From the NCBI GenBank assembly GCA_023375675.1, contig JALQBC010000074.1, positions 28,810-92,809 on the forward strand: a stretch of DNA of 64,000 nt. Direction: 5' to 3'. The translations under genes were made by a program, and so were the position numbers. This DNA is from Cytospora piceicola. Taxonomy: Eukaryota; Ascomycota; Sordariomycetes; Diaporthales; Cytosporaceae. This document shows positions 1-10,359 of this stretch, piece after piece; positions within the stretch are counted from its first letter, which is position 1, and each line of letters starts with the position of its first letter. The notes under the pieces are model-generated. The model saw only the letters and a program-made list of their open reading frames with translations. It was not told where the DNA came from and did no database searches.

Positions 1-280
1 GAGAAATCCTGCAGAGCAAAGGTGATAATAACAACTACAATACGGCTGTTGCGAGGACCAATGTATTAAATTTCATTGACGCTGTTGATATCCCAAATTG
101 ACCTTGAATGTCTTTCCGCTCATGGGCACGTAATAAATGCTGATTCCCTTGTGCCGAACCAAACCCGCTGCTTAGTCCAGAGTCAACAGCGTAACACCCA
201 AAACGCCAGTCGTGAAGCAGATACAGGCCTGCCCGAAGTATATACGCACTACCGATTATGACTTTGAACGCCCGGGTCCA

Positions 281-2036
281 CTATCTCATCCGCCTCCGTC
301 TTTTCAGCTCCATAACATCCTCGTACTCTTCCGGAATCGCAAGCAATTCCTGGTCAGACTGGGCACCCTCGTCGGGTTGGGCTCGTAGGTTCTCGATACC
401 ATCATTGCCGAGCAGAAAATCACCCAAGTACTTCATTGCTTGAAGAATTTCCTCCTAAAAGACGAATTGTTAGTAATGGGCCTTAGAACATATACTATAG
501 CTGAAAAATAAGGTATAGCAGAGCTGATATGACGGGGAGGGATATAATGTCGCAGGTACCTACCCCGGTGGGAATGATATACTCATTTGGGAGCAAGAAG
601 CCGTAGCTGCCCGTATCCCTCAGCTTGATCTGATAGCTGTAGTGAGCGCCCATCTCATGGTAGAACCAGTCGATGGCCGACCCGCCACTTGGTTCTATCC
701 TGAGGGTCTTGGCCGAATTCGCGCTCGTGACAGCCCCCTCACAAGCTGGCTTGACCGAGTACTGCTCCCCCGAGAACAAACGTATCGACTTCGCAAGCCC
801 CATTGCGAGCTCCTCCATCTTCTCAAGGTTAGGCGGCTCGACGTCGCAAGTGTATGAATATGGGAACAAGATCTGCTGGGAGTAAGAGTGCAGATCCACC
901 AAACCCACAAACTCGACCTCACTGCTGTTGGCCATACGCTTTGCCCAGTCGCGGAACGCCGCCACCTCGACTGACTCCCACGGCTCGTCACCACCGTAGC
1001 TTTCCGAGCATGGGTCGTTCTGGTGTATCCCGGAGCCGTCCCACTGATAACCAAAGGCGTGGTCAAGGTCCATGCCGCGGCAGTATTGCATGCTGGTGTG
1101 CTGCCGGGACTTGCGCCAAAGTCTGTCCGTGCTCCAGGTATACTCGATCCCGTCAGGGTTGAGCTCGGGGATGAAGACGATGTCAAACTTGTCCAGGAAC
1201 TTTGTGATCAGGCGGTCCTTGCCATAGCTGGTGATGAACGACCAGGCGAGGTAGTTGACGGTCGTGGTGGAGATCCACTCGCGCGCGTGTGAGCCACCCA
1301 TGATCACAAGGGTCTTGCGAGGCTTTCCGGTCTCAGACCGGGGGCCAACGACCAGCGCGGGGATTTCGCGACCCTCATATGTCTGTCCGATGACGGTGAA
1401 GCGCACGAAGGAGGGGAACATGGCCTCGATGAGCCGCATCCACCGCATGACGACCTTGTGGGGCTGGTAGTTCTGGAAGAAATAGAGCTCCTCGTCGCCG
1501 CCGCCCGGGCGCGCTGGGTTCATGAGGTCGACGTTGATCTTGCGCTCGAATTGCGACTGTTCCCTGGGCGTCTGCGGCGTCGGGTACGAGGCGTAGACGG
1601 CCGAGGATAGATCGTCGACCATGACCCAGTGTGAAGAAACCAGGGATTCTGGCAGCAGCCCCATCAGCGATTTGACATAGTTCTTGTGTATCCTCAAGTC
1701 CACCGTCCCTTCCCATGACCATATGTCCAGGAACATCCTCTCTGTCGCCGCTGCCAATGCCGCCTCCTCTGCCTCCGTGGTGACGTTGAACCGTATGATC
1801 ATATCCTTCTGATACCTCTTGCCGAAGTCTGGCATTATCTGTTCATGTTCTCTCGTGGTGGGTCGGCCGAAGACTACCTTCACGGCGCCGTCGCGAAGCC
1901 ATGTTAGCCAAGGGAAGACGGAGGAGCTGAACCGGGCGGGCTGTGGGTGTGGGTGGTTGTGTTGGCCGTGCGTCGCGGCGACGATGCCCGGTATGGCCGC
2001 AAGAAGGGGGACGAGGATGGCAGACGGCAATTGCAT
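281..2036 (-). CDS. ECM14: ECM14-type inactive secreted metallocarboxypeptidase (M14 family)
   Basis: Two exons on the minus strand: 2036-564 and 454-281, with a 109-nt intron (donor GTAGGT at 563, acceptor TTTTAG ending at 455). The product is 548 aa. Without splicing the frame runs into intron sequence and stops at 495; splicing restores a plausible C-terminus after the IIPTG segment. Residues 1-20 form a signal peptide. About residues 75-165 resemble an M14 propeptide, and about 185-515 form the peptidase fold. The zinc ligands look intact: H250 and E253 in HAREW, and H383 in DLHSYSQ. The segment before LRDTGSYGF has K471 where active enzymes carry the catalytic Glu, and the usual NRNF-type substrate-binding motif reads DLDHAF (323-328). 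Those losses are the known hallmark of fungal Ecm14, a pseudo-enzyme linked to cell-wall organisation. The role in this organism is inferred. It is divergent from the ARF-GEF gene. Confidence 0.93.
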
Positions 2037-2990
2037 CTCGATGGCTGTCGACAGTCGGTATATTGTCCGTGGTTATCCTCTTCGTATTGTTGCTGCGCCT
2101 CGATGGCTTGGCTTGGGTGGTGACCCGTCGGTGGTGTCCACCGGTGGAGCCTGGCGGCTTTCGTTGCTGCAATTAGCTGTGTCGTATCCAGTATGGGAGA
2201 ACAATACAACGGTTGTTGTTTGTCGTCGTGGTTAGAGAATGATGTATAGCGTAATCATGGTAACGGTGGTCGAAGTTGGACGTCTCTTTTGATGACGGTT
2301 GGTTCCTAGCGCGACAGGTACTTGGATACTGCTTGGGTAGGCTGCAGCTTAAGCTTGGAAGCTGCACAGCCACATGGTTCAGGTACGAACTGTCTACCAA
2401 ACGGTAGTAGTCCATGTAGCTCATGTAGTCCACACTGTCGGTCCTTCACTTCAATATGCCTGATTACTCAAATGGTATAATGACCTCAGCAGTTCAGCAG
2501 CTTAACAAATTTAAGAAGCTTAATTCTAGAGTTCTTGCGCGCCTGTACCTATCCTGAGCTCTGTCTGTCTGTCTGGTCCGTGTTCCGTGTCCCACTTGCT
2601 GAATTGATTCCACATGTTAAATTCATTGCCAGGTTGTGTACGTAAATACCTAGGTACAAATATAAGGTATGAATGCAAGTATATATATATATATAGAGTT
2701 TACCATAACTTAATTCCATGGCAATTTAAATCATGTCCTATTGAGTAACACCGTTATTATGCGACATACGGAGACATGAGTTTGTGAAGATCACTCCCGT
2801 CTGGTCAACATGGTCAATTTGGACCTATTTAAATAATGCCTGTACGGTCATAGATTAATAGATCCGACTGTCTCATATCCCGTGTGTCCCAATGTGTCCC
2901 AGTGTGTCCCGTGGTAAGGACAAGGGGAAATTTCGATGTTACGTCGATGCTGGAGTAGCTGCAAAAGGGAAAAGAAATGGGTAGACAGGG

Positions 2991-3044
2991 CCAGGCACAG
3001 GCAGGGCAGGGCACAGGCAGGCACAGGCAGGCACAGGCAGGGCA
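2991..3044. repeat. Imperfect GGCAGGCACA tandem repeat
   Basis: About five units of a 9-10 bp motif (CAGGCACAGG / CAGGGCAGGG) follow each other directly. It is intergenic and has no coding support. Confidence 0.8.
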
Positions 3045-3390
3045 GTTCAATGTTAGGGTCAAGCAGCCTGGTGGGGAGAAATGCCGGTGATCTCAGGCCC
3101 CGCTTTTAACGCCCACTCGCCCCTGTCTCTTGAAATGTTCCAGGAAGAAGGCAGGAAGGCACTTCGGCCAGTCCAGCAGCATATGGGCCCAGTAATTGTC
3201 AACTGGTTCCCCCCTACCGCACCAGCACCAGCACCAGCAACAGCACCAGCACCCAGCCTGTCAGCCGGCCCAGCCAAAGACGGAGAAGCACGGGATGGCC
3301 CTTTACGTACCTAGGTACTTATCTACTTACCTGGGTACAATGATTATGCAACTAGAAACTGACAGACGTATCCCGTACTTAGTGTAATCT

Positions 3391-3410
3391 GTACCTAGGT
3401 ACCTAGGTAG
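3391..3410. repeat. Palindromic TACCTAGGTA double unit
   Basis: Two overlapping copies of the CCTAGG-centred palindrome (GTACCTAGGTACCTAGGTAG). It is one of the clearest examples of a motif dispersed over the intergenic DNA of the whole window. Confidence 0.8.
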
Positions 3411-3744
3411 CTGGTACGTACTGCTATTAATATCCGTGCTACTTAGACCAGGTAGTTGGTACGTATGCACCTCCGAGCAACGCGACATCGAACAAGCCCA
3501 CTCATCCACCCTCCCGGACCAGACCACAACCTCCACCAAAACCAACCCAAACCAACACAGCCCAGTCCAATCCCATCCAATCCCATCCAGAAGCACATGG
3601 CACTCCAGCTCGCATTTTCGGGTATTACATTGGAGCCACAGTTGCTGTGCGTAATATTCTCGTCAGTCCGGGCCACTTCGAGTTGCAGAGTCTCAGTTCC
3701 AGTTCCAGTCTAGGACTTTCTACACCACACATCCACACACACCA

Positions 3745-3771
3745 ACACACACACACACACACACACACACC
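3745..3771. repeat. (AC)n microsatellite
   Basis: An uninterrupted AC dinucleotide run about 370 bp upstream of the ARF-GEF start, probably in its promoter or leader. Confidence 0.9.
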
Positions 3772-4056
3772 CTATTTCGTACCAAGCCTGTCTTGTCTTG
3801 TCCTGTCATATGTTCGCTACGTGCTTCATGATATCGTGAGCTCGCTCGTCCATTCTGTGACTCGTCTCGCATTATCCATCCGCCGCCCTTCGCCCACTGC
3901 CGTCAGCCGTCGCAATCCCACCCTTGAACCCCTGACGACAGAGACGATACGATACGAGTCGAGTCTTACCCCCGACCCCGACTTCGACCAAACCTCGAAC
4001 AGAACTCGACTTCGACCATCACTCTACTTCGGTTACGATCACGCGATCTTTTCTTG

Positions 4057-4077
4057 ATGGCTGAAACAATAGCATGA
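4057..4077 (+). promoter_or_regulatory. uORF 1 in the ARF-GEF leader
   Basis: A six-codon upstream ORF (MAETIA, stop TGA at 4075-4077). Its stop overlaps the ATG of the next upstream ORF at 4074. Whether the transcript contains it is not known from sequence alone. Confidence 0.35.
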
Positions 4078-4184
4078 GTATCTGCTGTCGTCACCCAATC
4101 CACACTGAAGCTATGGTGAACCTCGACCCGGTCCACTATGCCGTTTCTTCGCACCAAGCGCAACGACATGGCCGACGACTCTGA
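4074..4184 (+). promoter_or_regulatory. uORF 2 overlapping the ARF-GEF start
   Basis: A 36-codon ORF in another frame that starts at 4074 and ends with TGA at 4182-4184. It runs past the first ATG of the main gene (4138). A later in-frame Met codon (Met17, 4186) lies two bases beyond its stop, which suits termination-reinitiation. This is inference from frame geometry only. Confidence 0.35.
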
Positions 4185-7100
4185 GATGCGCCGGTCGACA
4201 CTGCTACTTCCAGACCATCTTCCCCCCTCGAAAGAGCAGCCGCTCCTGCGGAATGCTGTCTCCAATATCGACTTTGCCACCCTACGACCGTCAACCTCCA
4301 GCGGCGCCTTAGCTGCTGCTCATGCTCATGCTCATGCTGGTGCCGATGCTGATGTTGGCGACTATCTCACCAATGGTTCGAATCCCGCTATACCCGCTCC
4401 CCCCGTCACGCCTCCTCACGACAGCCCTGCCTCTTCTACCGCCGAGAACGTTTTGCCCTCTCACGACCCTATAGAACGCCCCGACTCCCCCCCGATTCAA
4501 GATGAAAACCCCAAACATCGCTCCTTCGCCATGCTGAGATTCCGCAACGCCTCTGATCCGCAGCTGTCTGCCAGGGCCAAAAGGCAGGCCCAGGCTCAGG
4601 CTGATGAATCTGCGCCCCCTGTGCCACGGCGTATGTTGGATCTCATGCTGCAACGCCCTTCCCAGGGCACTGAAACATTGGCTAACAGAAACATTACAGC
4701 CCCACCCGAAATTATAACAACTGCTCCGACTGTCGAGTTCAACACCGTACCGAGGAAACCATCTCGCATGTTCGGCATCCTGAGACGCTCGGGCGAGGAG
4801 ACGCGCCCTGAGCCACAACAGCCGCCTGTTCAGGCGGTGCCCCTCAAGAAGGACAGGAGGAAGTCATTTTTGCCAGGGACACATACGACCGCCAAAAAGA
4901 ATATCAGCATCGAGGATCCCAAACGCCCCAAGTCGTCGAATGCGCCATCAAGCAATGGCGGTCATCGGCCACCCGGGCTACCGCTACCAGGGACTCGACT
5001 GTCCGAGTCCTCGCGGTCCGAGGATAGTTCCGTTGACCACCTCCGTGGAAGCACGCCCACAAGCAGGCACACTACCTCGAATTCTAACAACTTCTTCCGA
5101 CTACCGAAGAGACGGCCGAGACAGCCGGAGCCTATGTTTCCTATAGCACACCTACAGAAGAATCGCAGCCATGAACACAGCACAGCCTCCTCGAACCCCT
5201 CGCTGGCACCTGAAACCCCTGTGCGTGCTAGTACATCGTCTGCAGCCTCAGGGACCGGTCCTCAGCAGGATCCTACTGCTCGCACCTCATTCAGTGCAAA
5301 CGGCGTGACAACATCGCCAGAGGCATCGCCTGCCAGAGCATTGTTCCAGAAGCCAAATGCGTCTCCCGCCACAGCCTTGTTCCGGCCAAACTCTGGGAGT
5401 GGTACTTCATCACCGACAAGATCGCGTATGAATCTTAGAGAGAGATCCTCAACGATGAGTTCTTTAGGGCGGGAATCTGTGGACGACCGACTTGCGCCGC
5501 CTTACCCACGGGCATCAACGTCTATCGGCCGCAAAAGCTTTGGTGACTTGTTGGGAATAAGCAGATTACGGAACAATCCCGAGTCGTTCCGCCAAGGAAA
5601 CGGCGCTCCAGCGACTCCGGGATCGAACACCTCCAAGGACAACTCTCTCAACATTCAGCGGGAATCCGTGGTGCTTCCGGAGCGGCGGGAAGACGAAAGT
5701 CCCGGCAAGTATCTCGAGCGCCTCGAGGAGGTAGCCAGTCGAAGCGTGATAGCTGCGGCGATCTCCAAGAACTCGGATCCCTTCTCCCTCGCTGTACTTC
5801 GAAGCTACATGCGCAGGTTTGGCTTCTTCGGCGATCCCATGGACATGGCCATACGAAAGCTACTAATGTCCGCGGAGCTGCCAAAGGAGACACAGCACAT
5901 TGACCGGTTTCTGCAAGCTTTTGCGAACCGGTACCACGAATGCAATCCTGGCATATACGCCAACCCCGACCAAGCGTATTTTATAGCTTTCTCCCTCTTG
6001 ATTTTGCATACAGACGTCTTCAACAAGAACAACAAACACAAAATGCAGAGGCCTGACTACATCAAGAACACCAAGGGCGAAGGGATATTTGACGAGATCC
6101 TTGAGGTGTTCTACGACAACATCACTTACACACCTTTCATTCATGTGGAGGACGATATGGACACCAGCGACCGACTAACGGCTCACAAGGCCAACAGGAG
6201 GAAATCCGTGTTTCCCACTCCTACTCCGCCCGACAACGCACTCAAGAAGGCGGCCAAGGAGCCTATCGACCCTTACACGATTATATTGGACAATAAACTC
6301 GACATGTTGCGGCCGAATTTGAAGGAGGTGATGCAACTGGACGACCATTTCAGTTATTCGGGGACAGCTCCGACTCTGAACTTGAAGGAGCTGCAGAAGA
6401 CTTTCTTTAGGACCGGAATTCTGCAGATTATGTCTGCGAGGTCACGACCGGATGCTTTCATGTCCGAGAAGACTGCAACGAATCCTCAGGAGGCACAACC
6501 AGGCGTCGTTGATATCAAGGTTACGAAAGTTGGTCTCTTGTGGCGCAAGGACCTCAAGAAGAAGAAGACGAGGTCACCGTGGCAAGAATGGGGAGCGATA
6601 CTCACAGGAGCGCAGCTCTACTTCTTCCGCAACACCACCTGGATCAAGAGTCTCCTGCACCAGTATGAGACTCATGTCAAGCAAGGCCACGATGGAGTTC
6701 CGATCATCTTCAAGCCTCCCCTGGAGACCTTCAAGCCCGACGCTCTGATGTCGACGGATGGCGCTGTGGCTCTGTTAGACTCGTCGTACAAGAAACACAA
6801 GCACGCCTTCGTGTACGTAAGGCACGGGGGCCTAGAGGAGGTGTTACTGGCGGACAACGAGGATGAAATGAATGACTGGCTGGCGAAATTGAACTACGCT
6901 GCCGCGTTCAGGACGAATGGAGTCCGTATGCGGGGTGTCTTGGGAAGCAGCTATGATGGACAAAGTCGCAGAGCATTTAGGAGGCTGGAGACAGAGGCGG
7001 AGAAGTTCCAAACTCCGACTGGAGAAGTGACTATCGCTCGCTCGAAGGTTGACCAGCAGATGGCTCATGACATCCTCTTCGCTCGTCGCGAGATTATGAT

Positions 7101-8691
7101 CAATAAGGTAGGAGAGGCGAACGAGAAGCTGGAGCAAGAGGAAAAGAAACTGGATCAGCAGCTGCGTAATGCTCGGCACCTCCAGCTCCTCGCGCCCATC
7201 CAGCCCAAGACAAGAGATCAAATGCTTATGTCAGCCGCGCGTGTGGCAGCACAGCTGAAATGGACGAGGGTGGACATTTGGAAACTAAAGTGCCACCGCG
7301 ATATCATGCTCTTGGATCTCGAGGAAGAGCGGCAAACGCTGGGCCTCCCTCCGGGGCCCCTCTCCGAAGCCGTCAGCCCTGAGAAACCAGCTTTGGGCCG
7401 GGAGATGTCAAAGGCTAGCAGCGGCACTGTGCTTCCCAGCCCTATCACTCTTGTTCCCACCATTTCACGGCGCAGTCAAACCGCCGCACCGGACTCGGAT
7501 GTTGAATCGGCCGAGACAGAAACCTTTCAGACCCCGCCGACGAGCTCAACAGCACGCTCTTTCCACAAGCACCAAAGCTCTTGGGAGCTTCCAGCTCTGG
7601 ATTTTGATCACGACAGCCCTAGGAAAGCCTCAGTCTCCAGCGCCGTGTCTCACCCATCCATCCCGTCCACTCCCCCTCGAACGGCAATTCCGAGCTCCAC
7701 TACAGAGGACCCCAATGTTAGTACTGATGACCACCACGAGCCCGATGCCCACGAGCGGGAACTCCTCGAGCAAGCGGGTCTACTTGGCGCCGACATTACT
7801 GGAAGCCCTGAGCACATACAACCCACGAGGAGCATCGACCATGAAGCTGGGCTCGAGCGGCATGAGAGTGTCGCACACGGCAACTCGATGGATAAAGCCG
7901 ATAAGAATAAGATCCGTCGCAGCCTACACCGCACTCTTAGGGAGGGCGCCGGCCACTTGTCCCACGCTCGTAGCCGCAAAGGAAAGGAGCCTGCTACTAC
8001 TAATGGCGCGATTGACGACAACGAGGCAGAAATGCTTACCCGAAAATCTGGCTCGTTTGTTGTTCATGGTAAAAAGGCCTCGGTAATCACCTTTGGGTCT
8101 GAGCTCCACAGCCTGTCGCCCGATGAGCGCCTCCGCGCGCGCAAGGCCTCGCAGGCGGAGAACATCCCAGCCAACGGGGATGCCAACGAGGGAAACAATG
8201 TGGCAGTCCCTTGCAGAAGTGCAAGCACGGAGGGGGACTTCCGCGCGTTCCTGCTCTCTGGTCCTAAGCGTACCAACGAGCGGCGATCGTCACAAGCCAG
8301 TGAAAGCACGGCTACGGCCAGGAGCTTCAGGGACCTGCACAGGAAATACAGCTCAGCGCAGGCACACAAGAACTCGGGCCTGGCAGTCCCATCGGACGCG
8401 GAAAGCGATGCGGCCTTCAGCTTTTCAGAAGGCAGGCGCAGCCCGCTGCCAGCGGAGCACGTTGAGGAGATCGAGGAGGAGGAGGAGGAAGACAATCTTG
8501 AAAACGACACTTACGACGAGGATGACTCTGGGTTCCACAGCACGGCGAGGAATAAGGCACGCGAGACGATGTTCTTCACTCCGGAGCCCCCTGCGTCACC
8601 ACCGTCGGTTGGCGGAAAGAACATCGCTGAGCATACCGAAGACGATAAGGAGGACCGGATACCTAGCCCGGCTGTCCCTGTTTCTGCTTGA
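4138..8691 (+). CDS. ARF guanine-nucleotide exchange factor, Sec7 + PH (Syt1/Sec73-like)
   Basis: A single-exon 1517-aa protein. It would load GTP on ARF-family small GTPases at Golgi or endosomal membranes. Order of parts: a long Ser/Pro-rich disordered N-terminus (1-520) with a short Ala-His alternation near residues 59-67; a Sec7 domain at about 524-672; a PH domain at about 790-930 (LWRKDL...W...LYFFRNTTW...NDWLAKLNYAAAF); a helical coiled-coil region at about 970-1070; and a disordered C-terminus with an acidic block near 1441-1464. The Sec7 catalytic glutamic finger is E584 in the motif ELPKETQHIDR, so it should be an active exchange factor. The Sec7-PH order with long disordered flanks matches yeast Syt1 and fission-yeast Sec73-type GEFs rather than large Sec7/Gea proteins. 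I kept the first ATG, but Met11 and Met17 are alternatives because an upstream ORF overlaps the first one. Confidence 0.93.
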   Translation: MPFLRTKRNDMADDSEMRRSTLLLPDHLPPSKEQPLLRNAVSNIDFATLRPSTSSGALAAAHAHAHAGADADVGDYLTNGSNPAIPAPPVTPPHDSPASSTAENVLPSHDPIERPDSPPIQDENPKHRSFAMLRFRNASDPQLSARAKRQAQAQADESAPPVPRRMLDLMLQRPSQGTETLANRNITAPPEIITTAPTVEFNTVPRKPSRMFGILRRSGEETRPEPQQPPVQAVPLKKDRRKSFLPGTHTTAKKNISIEDPKRPKSSNAPSSNGGHRPPGLPLPGTRLSESSRSEDSSVDHLRGSTPTSRHTTSNSNNFFRLPKRRPRQPEPMFPIAHLQKNRSHEHSTASSNPSLAPETPVRASTSSAASGTGPQQDPTARTSFSANGVTTSPEASPARALFQKPNASPATALFRPNSGSGTSSPTRSRMNLRERSSTMSSLGRESVDDRLAPPYPRASTSIGRKSFGDLLGISRLRNNPESFRQGNGAPATPGSNTSKDNSLNIQRESVVLPERREDESPGKYLERLEEVASRSVIAAAISKNSDPFSLAVLRSYMRRFGFFGDPMDMAIRKLLMSAELPKETQHIDRFLQAFANRYHECNPGIYANPDQAYFIAFSLLILHTDVFNKNNKHKMQRPDYIKNTKGEGIFDEILEVFYDNITYTPFIHVEDDMDTSDRLTAHKANRRKSVFPTPTPPDNALKKAAKEPIDPYTIILDNKLDMLRPNLKEVMQLDDHFSYSGTAPTLNLKELQKTFFRTGILQIMSARSRPDAFMSEKTATNPQEAQPGVVDIKVTKVGLLWRKDLKKKKTRSPWQEWGAILTGAQLYFFRNTTWIKSLLHQYETHVKQGHDGVPIIFKPPLETFKPDALMSTDGAVALLDSSYKKHKHAFVYVRHGGLEEVLLADNEDEMNDWLAKLNYAAAFRTNGVRMRGVLGSSYDGQSRRAFRRLETEAEKFQTPTGEVTIARSKVDQQMAHDILFARREIMINKVGEANEKLEQEEKKLDQQLRNARHLQLLAPIQPKTRDQMLMSAARVAAQLKWTRVDIWKLKCHRDIMLLDLEEERQTLGLPPGPLSEAVSPEKPALGREMSKASSGTVLPSPITLVPTISRRSQTAAPDSDVESAETETFQTPPTSSTARSFHKHQSSWELPALDFDHDSPRKASVSSAVSHPSIPSTPPRTAIPSSTTEDPNVSTDDHHEPDAHERELLEQAGLLGADITGSPEHIQPTRSIDHEAGLERHESVAHGNSMDKADKNKIRRSLHRTLREGAGHLSHARSRKGKEPATTNGAIDDNEAEMLTRKSGSFVVHGKKASVITFGSELHSLSPDERLRARKASQAENIPANGDANEGNNVAVPCRSASTEGDFRAFLLSGPKRTNERRSSQASESTATARSFRDLHRKYSSAQAHKNSGLAVPSDAESDAAFSFSEGRRSPLPAEHVEEIEEEEEEDNLENDTYDEDDSGFHSTARNKARETMFFTPEPPASPPSVGGKNIAEHTEDDKEDRIPSPAVPVSA

Positions 8692-10359
8692 GGCCAAACC
8701 ACCACTGCTTGCCGCCAGCAAACCCACTCCTCCACCATCATCATCCCCAGCTAATCAGGAAGGAGCTCTGAAGGTCCCGACGACACGATTTCATTTTGTC
8801 TTATGATGATATAACTTACTAATTAAAACTTCAACACATCGCGAGAAAGTACCGATACCACACACCATGACTTGGGTTTTCTTATTTTGTTTTTTCTTCG
8901 GGGATGGCACGCACACTGCTTTTGTCTTTTGTGTACATAGATAGGTTGGGACGTTACGGAAACGGGGGAGCGACTTTTCGATACCTTTATTACACGCAAC
9001 TCTTTCAAACACAAGAAGCACACGCAACTTCTCAACAACAAGGCCCTTTTGTCAAGCAGGGGACACAGGGCTACGGATGGGTTTCTGGATCAACATACCA
9101 TTTGCAAGGACGCCAAAAAAGCAGAGACGGCAATTCTATTTATCATTATTTGTGCTTTTGTTTCGTTGCCTGTCGTGTCTTTGTCCTCAATCAAATATCG
9201 ATCAATAGAGTGAGGAAACGGGAAAGAAGGGGGGAAGGGGTGGCACGCGAGCAAGTAACTACGCAAGCAAGCAGGGCAAAGCAAGTGGGACACCATAGGG
9301 AGCGGACCGAACTGGAATTTCCTTTTTCTTACTTCTATTATCCAATCAATCTACCCTATTTATTGGGACTGGTTAGGGGTGGGCGTTCTTGGTGGACAGT
9401 ACCGGGAGTTTATAGGGTAGCTGGTTGACAAGGGCCATGGTCCTCAGTATTGGCAAGGGGAGACAGACTCGTATGAGAATAAAAGGACTATCCTGGTACC
9501 ACTGTTCCATTCGTCACCATATCACGTGCACTATGACTACAGCCTTGCCCGTTCTTCGTCTCGAAATAAGTTCGTTTTGCCTTACATGTATGTATGCGAC
9601 TAAACATGAGCACCTCTAAACTCGGGGAGGGAAATGGCGATTCACTTGTCAGTTTTATTCACTACCATCCGGCTAGGCTTACGCGGTTGTCGACAAGTCT
9701 AGTTGCGAAGCGGAATCGTCACCGTAAGCACTGGGCTTTGGTGTGTCCTATGTTGTTGTACTCAGCCTTGAAGCTCAGCACAAATTGTACCTCCTCCATC
9801 ACAAGACGTCAAACTAGAGACGAAACGAGTCTCGTAGTCAGTTTGTGTACCTTGGTAACTTGCATTTCGATACTCAGGAGTCATGTCCATAGTACTACAC
9901 GATGGACGACCTAACGCCAGCGACACTACACTGTTCCAGCTGTATCAACTGCAAGCCCGCCCTCGCTGCGTTCATGGGTAGAGCAAAAGCGAAAGAGGGA
10001 AATAGAAAGGAACAAAAAGACACCCGTCATTATTTATACCTCCATTGAGCAGTGGGGTTTGGCAATTTCTGCAAGAACCCTCCTTTACCCGGGCTCACGA
10101 AGAGGAAGCACAGTTTACACTAATACCATGGACGGAATGTCCACGTTGACGGGCAAGCGTAGCACTTTGCGTGCCTGGCGTAGATATTTGTACCGAGATT
10201 CTAGCGCTCTCTGCTGTTGTTCTTCCCGGCTCTTCCATCTAGGCCTGTTCTCCCCCCTTGCCATCAGTCCTTACCCCCATCAGACTCCCCGCCTGCCTTT
10301 CCACGGCAAGCAGGGCACACCGCTCAACAACAGACCCACCCCCCATCAAGGGACCCCCT
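8692..10359. other. Convergent intergenic region
   Basis: This lies between the 3' ends of the ARF-GEF gene (+) and SRP72 (-). Short open frames here show no domain, no coding texture and no family resemblance. I see 3'-UTR-like sequence and nothing else. Confidence 0.6.

Larger units (their letters stand above)
2037..4137. other. Divergent intergenic region between ECM14 and the ARF-GEF gene
   Basis: No gene is supported here. The interval carries the 5' flanks of two divergent genes. It holds an AT microsatellite near 2681-2695, a GGCAGGCACA-like tandem (2991-3044), an ACCAGC tandem (3219-3253), several TACCTAGGTA palindromes (about 2647, 3307 and 3391-3410) and an (AC)n run (3745-3771). 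The last 350 bases before 4138 are C/T-rich, as is usual for fungal 5' leaders. Confidence 0.6.

Noticed and set aside
4376..4390. GGTTCGAATCCC, like a tRNA box B
   Set aside because: It lies inside the ARF-GEF coding region and has no upstream box A or cloverleaf pairing.
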